Positions 46,344-58,599 of a stretch of 64,000 nt of DNA are shown one piece after another. The DNA is from Rhodocollybia butyracea (lineage: Eukaryota; Basidiomycota; Agaricomycetes; Agaricales; Omphalotaceae), in contig JADNRY010000113.1 of NCBI GenBank assembly GCA_015501585.1, positions 124,001 through 188,000 of the forward strand. The letters are read 5' to 3'. The notes beneath the pieces were generated by a model that was not told where the DNA came from, ran no database searches, and saw only the letters and a list, made by a program, of their open reading frames with translations. The first letter of the stretch is position 1; the number at the start of each line of letters is the position of its first letter. The translations under genes were made by a program, and so were the position numbers.

Positions 46344-46808
46344 CCCTTCACCAAAGGCTCTTGGAAGATACAGAACAAAAGATCGGGCGTTTATCTACAA
46401 CCAATGATCAAAAGAAGAATTACCAAATTCAAATGCGTACTAGTGTAGCTCACAACGTTTCAATTCCAACTCTTGCAATTCAACGTCTTTCAACTGCGCA
46501 GCAGTCAACGGGTCAATGCTGTATAAACTTTTAGAAGCACCTTTGTGACGAATTCAGGAATGTTCGCCTCCTAAATTACTTGGTGTGAGGCTGGGTAGCC
46601 CAGCTGCAGGCCTGATTTATCCTTTCCGTCTCTGTCAAACTTGAAACTTGTTATCAAAGCAGCAATCGACAATCTACATGCCTTCCAATTTGCTATATAA
46701 GAGCTTAAAAGAGGTTCAGATTACCGTCGTACGCCGTCACGGTACACGTGTTGAAAGACTACATAAGCCCCTTTGTTCTTTTGAGTCTTTCTCGTACTAC
46801 AAGTACAT
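46344..46808. promoter_or_regulatory. Shared divergent promoter region of the RBR ligase and giant GTPase genes
   Basis: Only about 465 bp separate the two start codons, which face away from each other. The right half is AT-rich with GCTATATAAGAGC (about 46692-46704), a TATA box in plus orientation about 115 bp upstream of the GTPase ATG. The left half contains coding-like codons of the ligase. Co-regulation is an inference. Confidence 0.5.
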
Positions 46809-49800
46809 ATGTCGAGTTTCAAGCCACCCATTTTTCCAGAGCCATCCACTTTCGGCGTCAGCCAAAGTGAAGTAACTATCGGAAGAGGTAAGACATCTCG
46901 ATTCCATATCTTTATTGGTTTGATATACTCACTCGTCCAACAGACAAAGGTGCGCGTTATCATCGCGAATCCTGGCACTCAGCGTGTTCAACGACCGTCT
47001 CATTTGTTTAGATTTCCAAATTACTCAAAAAAACAGTGTACGCGAGAATTTTTCTTTCTCCGTACTTTGTCTGATATTTCATAGAACGACGAAATGGTTG
47101 GACAGGTGAACGACAGTGCCAAAGACTTTACGGTTGTCTTGTGCTGACCTTGGATTTCTTCCCAGGTGTTCGAGCCACTCGAGGACGCTATTAAGGTATT
47201 GATGACATAGGCTCTTAGGTATAGCAATGACTTCATGGATTCCTCAAAATCAGGACAAAGGCACATCTCAAACCGACAAGAAAACTATCCGGATTCACGA
47301 TGATCTTTCTCGAAATATCCGCGGCATGTATCGTATTCTGGACCTCATCAACGAGCAAGGGAGTGGAGGGCTCGGTAAATCTATATCACGTCGTTTACTG
47401 CCTGTCATTCATGGTTTGGTTTGTAGTGGACAAGATCATCATTGCGCAAGAATCCCTTGAACGTTTCATTAATGATGTAGTTCCTGGCGCATACACCTCT
47501 TTGACCAAGGTTGACTTCAAAGCCCTTGACAGTGCTGGAGTCAAACCTTTCGGAGTATACGGTAGCAAAACCCAGATAGTAGAGTTCTTATTTTCTGCGG
47601 GGAGTATCAATACCGAAATGTGTGTCTATTCGATTTTGCATGTGTTCGGGGTTTGTGCTTATCAGCCGCGTTAGCGCGCGACTCTTGACGAGTGCCACCG
47701 ATGATTCTACTGGCCCGAGACTTCGTTCGGGCCTCTATTTCGTTCGAATCTCTCCGGCGCCAGATGAAGCTGAACGGGTCATTGTACTATACTGGCCAGA
47801 GGATACGACTTGGGACGACGATGCGATATCTTCGGTTAGGAGGAATAGAGTCACTTTTATGAGGTACGTGCCTTCTCTGTTGAGTACAAAGTACTGATCA
47901 TTTTCACTTGCAGATATCTCTCAAAGATTGCGGACCAGACTATGTGTCTCGTCTCCAGGGAGCATTCAAAGGCTATCGTTTGGAACGAAAGCTCATCCGA
48001 GTCATGCGAAGCTGATGTGGAGATGGAAGATGAAAGTGATCGTCTTTTCACGTTTGAAGTCACCAAAAGCAATGAGGAGGAAGAAAGTGCCAGCACCCGG
48101 GCTGGTGTAGAGGTGGGTAGCTCTCCTGTGTATCATGGTTGAATGTTTGACAGTGCATCGGTAGATCAAACTACCTAATCTGAAAAATAACCGAGTCCCG
48201 CCACCTGAACACTCAGTGGATTTGGCCATGATGATGCCCAAAATAATTGCTGGAGAAACCCAACAAGGTCTTTTGACAACTCGTTTCATCGAGCCTTCTA
48301 CCCACACGGAGCACATCCAAAATGAAAAGTACAATTCCGCTCGTTTAAAGAGTCTTTTTTCGTAAGATTTATCTGTGTATTGTACAGTTTCAACTCTGAT
48401 TCATCGTTCCCAGAGAAACGGCCTCGTTCACTGTCACTGATAATATAACTGAAGCCAGTGTCGATATCCTTGCCCAACATGGGATGCAGAAACTTTTCCC
48501 TGTTGAGCTGCAGGAGTGGCAAGATCGCAGGACTGACATTCGCAAAGAAATCAACATACAGAAAACTGCACAGCTAGCTGAACTTGATTCTAAGCTTGAA
48601 GACATGAAGAAGGATGTCCGGATTAGTATTAGAGAAGCTTTGCTTGATGAAGTAATAAACCAATATCCGTAAGTTTTTTTACATTCTGTAAGGGGCATAT
48701 ATCAATGTCTGTCCAGTACGTTAGAATTGGAACTATCGACGATGCTGAATGAATACACGGTGTCAGGGAAGGAATCGACACAAGATGGTAGTATGTATTT
48801 CAGTCACTTGGGGCGGCTTGTCTTGACCACTGTATCCATTTAGGCCGATTTTCAAAACTCACCAGCCTGTATCCATCAATCGGTTCTCGTTTCACGGAGC
48901 ATCTTAGCAAGGAGGGCTTGAACAAAATAGTGACGCCTGTGTTCCGGTCGTTCAAGCTCCGTCTTGTGATGGTAGAGGCTTTTTTAGACATCATCAACGA
49001 TGGCCTCAGCAGCGAACTTCGCAAGAAATGTATTGATTCCATTGTTGCAGAAGGGGATCTGAAGAAGTTACAGTCATACTTGAAGGAGCCATCCAAACAG
49101 AAATGGTGGAAGAACTTGGGATTGCCGTTGGTTGACTTGTTCATCTCGACAGATGAATCTGTAGAGGAAAGAATTGCGAAAGCTGTCAACCAGAAGCTCA
49201 AAACCATAGATGACCCATCTTTTTTGTCGAGTCTCGATGACCTTCTTGAACGGGAACCAACACTTGCGACCACGATTTCTAGCACTGTGAACAGTGCGAA
49301 GGCTCATTTCATGCACTGCATCCCGAAGATATTCGAAACTCTTGTCAAAACAGCAGATGCTATTCAAAGAAGGACTCTTGTTGACAAGATTGAACAACAA
49401 TGTGTGGCTGAAGAAATCTCGCTCTGTAAAGAGTCGACTCGAGCCCTGGTTCAACTAATCCAATCAAAAGCAGATCCTAATGCAGGGTACTTTCAACTGT
49501 TGTGAACCATCTACCCACTCTGACTATGTTTTTCTAGTAACCAGCTTTTGGTAGAGGCAGTTAGAGCCACTAACTCATCACCTTATTGTGAGCAGATTAC
49601 TCCAAACGATTACTTTTAACTTAGATTTTTTGAAAAGCACCTTTTCAACTTGATGCCCATCGTCACCGTCGCTCTGATCCGTTATTGGAATACAAGATAC
49701 AGCCATTTACGTTGATAGCTCACGACCTGCAGGATCTTCGCCTGAACAAGTGCTTTGTCCCATCCCCAAAGGTTGAACATCGCGCTGCCAATACTTTCCA

Positions 49801-52800
49801 ACTACCACTTCGTTATATTGTTCGGCACATACAAATGCTTGCAAACGGCAAGTGTCTACTTGTCATCGATACTGGACGGGAATTTCGGATACTATGTGAA
49901 ACTTTGGCGTCCCTTGAGCATGCTATCAGTCGAGAAGAGTGCGGTAAAAGTCTCCACCAAAGCAAGCTCGGAAAGGATGTGTTGATTGCGTTTGATGAAA
50001 TGACGCGCTCGTTGGCAATCGTCGCCTCTGATAAGGCTCGTCTCATGAGTTCCACATTTCTCGCTCCCAAAAAACTGATAGAATCTTGATAGCTACAAAT
50101 ACACTTATACTTATACGATGAAGCCTTTAATTCCCTTCGTGCATCTGACACTATAAATCTTTCACAGTGGTACACTATAGGCGCTACTATCCGGCTTGCT
50201 TGCTTCATATCAGGATGTGAAGAACTATTGCTTGTTGATTCAGGGTGCCAAGCTCGTATATTCTCTGTAGTTGCGCAACAGTTTAGGTGAGACCGGTGAT
50301 CTGTTGTATCTTTTTGTCTAATTTTGGTATCCAATAGGCCTGCAGCCGTCGAGCTGAAACATGTACCGATGAAAGCCATGTCATCGCCAGATGGTAGCTG
50401 TCTATTTCTAGCTTTCTCGGTAGATTCTGGAATCGCGGTCCATGCCTACCACTGGAGTACTTTTGGATCCAATGAAGGCATACCATTGGATATTGTAGAT
50501 CTTTGCGCGATACCTGTGGCTTCATCCTTTGAGAATAGGTCAGCTCCTCATCTCCTTTGGCTAAACCCAATTACGCATGTGTGCCAATCGGTCGCGCTTG
50601 ATATCACCAAACGAGTCACCGAATTCAGCTTCCAGGAGAAAGGTTCTAGACATTCTGGCAGTTCCAACCAGCAACGGACTATCCATAATTCTCTGATTGA
50701 CTGTCATGCGGACGTTTGGACTCGTTTTCCTGTGGTTCCTGCGATCTCCCGGCAAACATTGGTCACAAACGAGTGCCGTCTCCCTCGTCGACTCATCTTC
50801 GTAACAGATCTCAATCAACAGAAATTCGAGCCTTACTTCTCGAAAATGATCCATTACTTTAAACAGCAAACTCGAAAGCCAACGGGAGATGTCCTGAAGA
50901 AACTACAGATTGAAAGCGCCTCATTTGAGGATGTTCTCGGAGAATTAGTCGAGGAGCATGATTGGGATATCTCGGAGCTTCGCGTGGGAGAGTGGCTTGT
51001 GGACGTCTTGTGTCTGATCCCCATTCACCTTGCTGTCACGCGGGATAATCGATTCATGCCTCTTAAAGTATGTCTTCGGTTATTGTGATGTATGGAAGCT
51101 GACTATACTTCGACCGTGCTTTAGGATGGCGTTTCGTCATCCAGTCTGGAGAAATCCCTTCTTGGTGCGAGCGTGTCACAGATCGTAGACATGCTATCTT
51201 TTGGATGGTATGAATCTATCTTCCAGTCTTACCGGGCCACAAAGGTATATGTCGACACTCCATTAGTCATATGTACTAAACGCTGTTTCCTTAGCTGGTC
51301 CGAGTAGTATCTTCTATGGGTGCGTGAATTTTATCATTGTCTCTGAAAGTTTGTTGTTGATGTCAATCCAAAGGTGAGCAGTCCGTCGGAAAAAGCTTCG
51401 CTCTAAACCATCTCGCGGATACATCGTTTGCTGGAAGCGCTATGCGGACCACCGGTCAGTCCAGTCGAACGCCTCTTGAAACACTTGAACGCTGACCTCG
51501 AAGTTTTAGAGGGTGTTTGGATGTCTGTTACTCCTACCGACTCAGCCTTGATTGTAGCATTGGACTTTGAAGGTATGCTTTCAATATAAATGATCTACTG
51601 TTGCAAATCTCCGTGCTCTCCAGGGGTCCACAGTATAGAAAGGTCGGCGCAAGAAGACGCGCTTCTGGTTCTTTTTAACACGGCCATCTCAAATCTTGTA
51701 CGGTTTTCCAACTCAAAGTGCTAAAGTTGATGCTCATACCATTCTCAGATTCTGTTCCGGAACAATTTCGCGCTTTCGCGCGATATAGCTGGGATGTTTC
51801 AGTCCTTCCAATCCTCTTCAGCAGTGCTGGATCCGAAAGCAAATCCTACTCTCTTCCAGTCCACTCTTGTCATAATTATCAAGGTGAATAGACGTTTCCT
51901 GCGTTCCGTAAATATTCTTGGATTGACACGGTGAATCATTGAAGGACGTCGTTGAATCGGACAAGAAAGAAATCGTTAAAGAGTAAGTTGCCGCGCAAAA
52001 ATATGTCCTGGTTATGACCTCTTATTCACGCTCTTGTTGACAGGTTTTCGCTCAAGTTCCAAGTCAGTAGATCTGTGCTAAATCTTCCAGGAAATGTTGA
52101 TTTGATTTTGGTTCACAGAAAATCGTTCAAGATGAGCAAGACGCCAATTTTATCTCAAAATTACATGCTGGTCGACTAAGTATAATTCCGTGGCCCGTCA
52201 TTGAGTCTAAGCAATTCTATACGTTATATCCGGTTTTAAAGGCAACACTAGATAAACAGCAGGTAACGCACCCAACTGCTGGAGAGTTTTTACAGACTCT
52301 GAAGACTATGATGGCGAAGCTGAAGGTTCGGCCAATGCGATGCCAATTCATTATGTTGGAACTAACCAATTTTCCAAGGCTAATGACTGGGGTGCTCTCT
52401 CTCGTACGTTGACCATGCTTTTCCAAGGATTCTATCTCTCATCCGGCACTACAGAAACTTTAGCTGCTCATCGAGCATCTCAAATCATGCAAGTTTTACC
52501 GAATGCATTAATGTATGGGTATGCTGATGCAGACCGAGAGCCTCTGAAGGTGGGTATCCCAATGGTTGGGAAATTTGAGTTAACATTTCGGTTTCTCAGA
52601 ACCTGGATACAAACATGGTTATTGACTCGGAAGATGAGGACAGCTCGGCTATTTTCTATCTTCCTGGATCATCTTCCATCACTTCCGAATTTGCCTTGAC
52701 TGAGCTCATGAGACCGTGGACCGACATCAACAAACGAGATTGCGCAGAAAGTGACCGAACTTGGATAGAAGACCTCTCTCGGTATCTCCTTGGTCTAGCT

Positions 52801-55800
52801 GATAGGCGTATAGAACATATCCGGCAATGGGTTGACTCTAACCTTAGTCGGTTCAAGGTAGACAACGCAAGTATCGACGCCCTTCATCGGTTGTTGGACA
52901 GTATGGCAATCGACTTGAAGTCCCAAGTAGAGCTGTGCAAAATGAAATGCGAGTCTTGTAACTTGCTATGCATTCGCAGCCGTCGTCATGATCTGAAAGA
53001 AGCTCATCACTGTGATACTGACCACAAGTGTACCCGCTCGTGCGAGTTCGATGATGGGCATGACGAGGAAGATACAGTTGTTCCATGTGGATTTGCGTGC
53101 GTTTCATTTCTCTGCAACGATGCTTGATCTAAACAATGTCTAGTGCTGGCCACACCGGGAAGCATATGTAAGCTAGCTTTTGCAACCCGTGTTCACAATT
53201 TGTTTATGTCTCTTCTTTTCTAGCTGCATGGTCGACACTCATCTTTGTGGAGAAAAATGCGATCTTCATGACAGGAAAGGATGCTTGGGTGAATGCATAA
53301 AGGTGTGTACATACGTTGTGGGTGGTCATTTTTGAGTTCATGAATGTCCCAGGTGGTCGGCCACCCCGATGAAAGTCATTTGTGTGCTTCTCGTACACAC
53401 TCCTGCAGCAAGGTTAGTGCCAGCAATGTGACAAGGACCCCCACTAATGGAACGACAGCCATGCGATTTGGCTCGTATCACTCTAGCAGATGGGACGGAG
53501 TACTCTTGCTCTGACACCTGTTCGCATCCAAGGTCAATCCTCAGTTATTATCTGCTTGCCTCCCTTAATTGACGAGTTGAACAGTGATGTAGAACATTCA
53601 GAACACTCTTGCGACAACCGACTTTGCCCTCTTCAATGTCAACTCTGTGTTCGGTTGTGTTGCGGTGACCATCTGCATGGGATGGACAAAGATGCTGTCC
53701 ATCTTTGTGGGTGCGTTCTGGTTTTTTTGTGTTTTCTGATGCGATAACTTTAACGATGGCTCGCATTAGCGAACAACATGCATGCCGCTCTTTTTGTGCA
53801 GCCCCTGGTATCTGTGATATCGAGACGCAGCCTCAGTCGGTGGAAGCTACGTTCACTGGACGCCATGAGACCTTTCAGTATACTAAAGTTTGTCCAATGC
53901 TCCCTATGTTTACCACTAACTAATCTAGACCGTTATAGTATTCGCAAGGTAGAGTAGTGGTGTCAATACTCCCTTGAAATCTGGCTAACATAAATCTTCA
54001 GTCGCCAGGCGATTGCAGTGTGTGCTCCCTGTTCCTGCGGGCCGTCTTGAGCATCCTGGTATTCATAGTCACTCGGGAAGGAATGCATTTCACTATTGCG
54101 AGGCAAGGTAAGTATACAGATATTCTATTGGTGACCTCGACTTAAAACATTCTACTGCTTGCAGGTGCGCTGACTGCGGATACTATTGCAGTAAGTATAC
54201 AACTTCTCTTAGTTTATTCTTTGGCTCAACGTTCTATCTGTAGCTTTACCTCTAGGTGACCTTCGAAATCTGCTTTCCCTCCGAATCCCTTATTCTGATT
54301 CAATCTGCTCCAGGTCATTCTCAACAACTTCATGAAACTCGTCATGGCTCTATGTCAAAAACGACTTGGTCTCTAGAAAATCCAGACGAAGCAATTGAAC
54401 TTGGCGGCCGAAAATTTGGAACGGGTGATGATGGGTTAGTATACCACAAAAACACTTTATCGTCTTTCACTCACGCCCTAACTTCAACAGGGCGCCTATG
54501 CTATGCAATATTGTCTGTACTGACAGAGGTCGCCATCCTCATGCTGACTATTGCCGTGCCCCTACGGGTCAGCCATGCCGTCCTGTAGAGGGCGTTCAGC
54601 ACATTGCACACCAAATCCGTCCACACCCAAATCGACCAAAGGATTGGATCACACACAGTCTTCACTGGCGTAGAATGGGTAAGTTATATGTAGTCGAGTG
54701 TAATGGACTTGATTGACTGAGTTGTCTTGATTATAGGCTTCAAAGGTGATGTAGTGATGTACTTCTCGAAGTACACCCAGCTCATCCATATGTAATCCTC
54801 AGATCCCTACCCTCGCGAACATCAAATAAACTTTGCAAAATGGTAAGTGCTCATGCGTCCTATCAAAACATCTGTGCTCAGCCATAATATCTCTAGTGAT
54901 TCGATGTGCCCTGGTAAAACGATGATATATTTGTTTGTAGTCACACACTAATCGTTAATTAGGCCCGGAACATGCTGCTACTGCGAATAGCGCCGCTCAA
55001 CCATCGTACTGTATCCTCCCAATATTCCACCCTCCCGCTGCATTCAACGACGCGGGCATGGGATACATCTCAAACGACGGACACCATTTCTCCTGTAAAA
55101 ATCCTACCGTCATGCAGCAAGCATTCCATGTGTATGTCGATTTCATTCTCTACCATTTAAGACTGTTTCTCCTGACGCCAATGGTCCAGAATATTTGTCA
55201 TTGATAGATCTGGCTCGATGGGCAATACGGACCGCCAGCCACTAGCCAACACGCCGACCACTCCTTTGATTGGACAATACTGTAATAACCGTCTGGGAGC
55301 GGTGTACTCTGCTCTTCATGCCTTTTGGACCTCTCGAAATGCTGCTTTGAGCGCCTCTGGTCCCCAAGCCTCTCGCAAAGACTCTTACAGCGTCATCTTG
55401 TTTGACCACAATGTAAACACGGCGATAGCAGATGATTTTCGAAGCACTCCCGACCAGTTGCTTAATGTGGTTCTGCGTTACGGTGTAGGCGGAGGCACGG
55501 ATTATACTTCTGCTCTTGACAGCGCGCGCACAGTCATGACTACTCACTGGAGCACCGAGAGGTAATCATAAAAAATTCTCGCAGAATCTGTTTCTCACTA
55601 AATGCCTCTTCAGGAGTCCTGTAATCATATTCTTGTCGGATGGAGAGTGCTCAGTGGCCGATCCTACGATGCAAAGTCTTTGTCGAGAAGCAGTCAACCG
55701 AGGGTAAGTTTCATCTTCCAAGGTATTGATTGAGACTCAGTATTTCAAAGGAAACCGCTTTCGTTTCACGCTGTCGCGTTTGGGCCCAGAAATGGAGCAT

Positions 55801-55982
55801 TAAGACGCATGGCCCAGATCGCGTTGGAAGCGCAAAACCGGGCACCCAGAGACCCACTGCTGCCTCCTGCTGCTTATGTTGAATCATCCTATGCTGAAGC
55901 TTTGGATAGTGTCCGTCTTGCGGAGACCTTCCTGGGACTCGCGGATTCGTTAAAGAAGACGAGGGGTGCGTTGCTCCGCTGA
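46809..55982 (+). CDS. Giant multidomain GTPase (GBP/VLIG-like) with Cys/His-rich region and C-terminal VWA domain
   Basis: About 30 short exons encode a protein of roughly 2,300 residues. In order: ATG 46809 (MSSFKPPIFPEPSTFGVSQS); a region with IHDDLSRNIRGMYRILDLIN and SGLYFVRISPAPDEAERVIV; a coiled coil (KTAQLAELDSKLEDMKKDVR, 48570) and helical stretch; a strand-rich part that may be a beta-propeller (49680-50500); a dynamin-superfamily G domain with P-loop MGEQSVGKSFALNHL (51310-51420), switch TTEGVWMSV, DFEG (51560) and an RD-like LVIIIKDV (51870-51950); a long Cys/His-rich zinc-binding region (CKMKCESCNLLC to HADYCRAPTGQPC, 52930-54600); and a VWA domain (55190-55700) with a full metal site FVIDRSGSMG, GGGTDYTSAL, IFLSDGE. 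It ends RGALLR at 55982. Order and G motifs point to GBP/VLIG-type GTPases, which self-assemble on GTP. Function in fungi is unknown. Confidence 0.85.
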
Positions 55983-56413
55983 AACGCTGAAGATCATAGA
56001 CTACGATAGCGAAGACTCCTTACTTTTTGTGAATGTACTATACGATACGCTCTCATCACCAGACTTTACAACTACGATACGATTGGTATTAAATAACTTG
56101 TCACAATACAAGTATTCTTGCTGAGCACTATAACTTGAGAACGACATTCTACATTCCCATCGCGACTACAGTACATACAGTATGTAGGTGTACGAATTAC
56201 ATGAACATATCAAATGTCCTTGAACAGTATGTAGAACAGCATGTAGCACGTACAGTCAAAAAACGAAAGTGATTGGTGTACTCTGAACAGAATAACGCCG
56301 GAAAGTTCATACAAAGAGAAGGGTTGTCCATAAGCAGAGGCGCGTATAAAACTCAGCAGAGGATGTCTGCGTACACGGAGTTTCTCCGATACAAAGGTCC
56401 ACGCTGATTCCCA
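55983..56413. other. Intergenic between convergent genes
   Basis: 3' flanks of the GTPase gene and the GPI-type gene; AT-rich with several GTATGTAG-like repeats. No gene. Confidence 0.6.
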
Positions 56414-57040
56414 TCATACTGCCATCGCAGCACCGACTATGACTCCTCCAATCAGCACGAACGCAGAATAGATCGAGTCTCCCTTGACAGTCCTGCCAGC
56501 ACCATTTGGGTTACTACTCCCAGATGCAGTCGGAGTAGCCTGGGAGGTAACGGTGACGATGGGAATGGAGCTTGAGGTTGTAGAGCTCGCCGTTGTAGTG
56601 GAAGACAGCGACGTAGTGGAAGACTGCGACGTAGTGGATGTAGTAGAAGTAACGGTTGACGTGGTTGTATTCGTGCTGGTAGTGGTATCCGAAGTGGCGG
56701 TAGACGACGTAGTCGAAGTTGAAACGCTGTCTGAAGACGACGAGGAAGAGTCTGAAGATGTCGACGAAGACGTCGAAGCTGGATCCGAATCCGAAGTACC
56801 GGTAGTACTCGAGGAAACAGGCGACGTGGTGGTGGTAGACGAAGTCTGGGTCGTTGTCGATGAAGCCGTGGTAACGTCTGTAGAAGAGGCTCTGTTGGCA
56901 GAACATAGACATTAGTTACATTTGGGGAATATACACAAAAAGACGTACATTGTGCCCGGGCCCAGGATACTACCAAGGATACCACTCTGAGCAGAAACTA
57001 CAGATGCAACGGCAAGTACAAGGAAAAACTTTGGGTACAT
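56414..57040 (-). CDS. Ser/Thr-rich GPI-anchored cell-surface protein
   Basis: Exons 57040-56949 and 56891-56414 with a 57-nt intron (GTACGT..CAACAG) give 189 residues. The signal peptide is MYPKFFLVLAVASVVSAQ. Almost the whole body is Ser and Thr with some Val and Asp, consistent with a highly O-glycosylated stalk. The C-terminus has SGSSNPNGAGR, where cleavage and GPI addition are likely, and a hydrophobic tail ending GGVIVGAAMAV. It probably sits on the hyphal surface as an adhesin or wall-structuring protein; nothing in it shows an enzyme. It resembles the protein at 13561-14185 in layout, intron position and length, but low complexity makes true homology hard to judge. Confidence 0.75.
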
Positions 57041-57379
57041 CGTGATTTGGGTAGTCAATCCTAGAGAGTCAAAAACGTTGAACGAAAGCTAGGTACGATG
57101 AGGATAAAACGAAGAAATATATATTGCATAGCTCTGAGCTCCACGCCGTGGCAGCGCTGAGCGAAACACATTTTATTATTTAGGCGCCGAGGCAATCTAC
57201 AGCCGCGCCAAGCGCAGTACTCAAAGGTCGTTTTTCCCTCGTTTTTCCCTCGTTTTCTTCCAGGATTCCGCGGCGTTGTTCCCCATTATTTCCTCCCAAC
57301 ATTCGACGCGTCGACATGCCAAAATCACGGCAGGCATCTCTTTCGGACCAAGTCCCTGCATAATGATACCACACACTGA
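57041..57379. other. Intergenic
   Basis: 5' flank of the GPI-type gene; no gene. A TCGTTTTTCCCTCGTTTTT short tandem repeat occurs near 57227-57255. Confidence 0.5.
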
Positions 57380-57695
57380 ACTTGCATGGATTCAAAGTGA
57401 TTGGCATGATGGGGAAAATGGAACACGCTGGTCCTGGTGGATACGGTAAGTTTGTCAACGTACATTGCTCTAACGTACTCCCTATCGATACTCGACTTCT
57501 TTGGGAGGAGCTTGCGATGTTGCCCGAGGTGTATAGCACTGCATGGTCGTGTTTTTTTACCTTGTTCAATGTTAGACTTGTAGTGCGGCGAGACGCTACA
57601 TGGTGCGACGAACACGATTGGGCAGGCAGCTCTGAACCTTGCGGTCGATGCCGGGCTATCGTCACAGTAACTACAAGACGAGAAGATAGATTCGA
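57380..57695 (+). pseudogene. Fragment of the MDR oxidoreductase gene at 60448
   Basis: DNA from about 57390 matches 60690-60995 of the intact gene (CAAAGTGATTGGC, GGATACGG.AA.TTTGTCAACG, TTGGGAGGAGCTTGCG, GAGGTGTATAGCAC, CATGGTCGTGT). Indels (for example an extra AATG in the middle and lost bases after GCTACAT) break the frame, and neither the N-terminal third nor the C-terminal half is present. It ends exactly where the permease-derived pseudogene begins (GATTCGAG|GATACAATGG). Confidence 0.85.
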
Positions 57696-57698
57696 GGA

Positions 57699-58420
57699 TA
57701 CAATGGCGTTCTTTGGCTCTAGATCTCCTTCCTTCTCCCAGTCCGGAAACCTCCTTTGGCCTGATACCGTCTCCATGGCTGCTATCACTTCATCGAACGG
57801 CTTGCTAGAGTATGATCAAGATGAAAGAACGCTTTCATTGATGGTGATACTCTGAGAGTAGCTGCTCCCGAACGACGCCAAATTGGGGTCGTTTCAGCTA
57901 TTTTTATCATCTTTAATCGGATTATTAGTACTGGGTATGTGCGATTACTATCATAGTGTAGACTTTCACCGCTGATACTTAATCAAAGTATGTTCGTTAC
58001 ACCAAGTTCCATTTTCAGTGTTTCCTCTGTTTGCCTGAATATCACCTACGCCCTCTCCGAAGTCAATAACCTCCAGCGCACAATCCGCATCACCTGCTCA
58101 CTCGTCATCTTCGGTGTCACTAACCATCTGCGCTATCCTCGCAATCATCGCCTACTTCGTCTGTCACGCCAAAGGCGGAGATTACGGGGTGTCGATTGGA
58201 CGCACACGTTCATGCGTTTACCTTTGTTCACGCTTTCTTCCAACGCAGATTAGGCAGCTTGTTTAGTCGTCATATTGGCTTTACCTCCCGATAAACTTTT
58301 CCCTTCAGCTACTCCGTTCTATATTTACTCTTCCCTCACTTCTAGATATCATACCCACAATCCATAATCAACGGCGTCATCTCCAAGTTCGGGATCGTCT
58401 ACCTTACATGGCAACTTCCT
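57699..58420 (+). pseudogene. Decayed copy of the methionine-permease-like gene
   Basis: It matches 38971 onwards, including upstream DNA (ATACAATGGCGTTCTTTGG), a start region encoding MAAITSSNGLLEYDQDERT, then a one-base deletion in GAACGC(C)TTTCATTGA that shifts the frame. At least three internal deletions follow: 39.28 kb-equivalent joins 40.01 kb, 40.04 joins 40.13, and 40.29 joins 40.57 kb. The last match ends near the 40.81 kb equivalent (TCGGGATCGTCTACCTTAC). No transporter can be made from it. It is in the same order and orientation relative to the next pseudogene as in the parent locus, so both come from one segmental duplication. Confidence 0.9.
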
Positions 58421-58599
58421 TCTTCCATTCAGTCAGACTCTGTACAAAGAATTTATTCAGTACAATTACGAATTTGTTGACCAGTGAGCACAGAAAGATA
58501 GCTATTTCTCTTGCTGAACATGCGGACTGGCGCTTACAATCTCACTCGGCGTAACAAGGGCTGTGGATGCTCGAGGACCAGCTGTGTGGACATCAGCAA

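Noticed and set aside
56484..56915. Val/Asp/Glu-rich plus-strand frame of 143 codons
   Set aside because: Antisense of the Ser/Thr-rich GPI-type exon; its composition is the complement of TCN/ACN codons.
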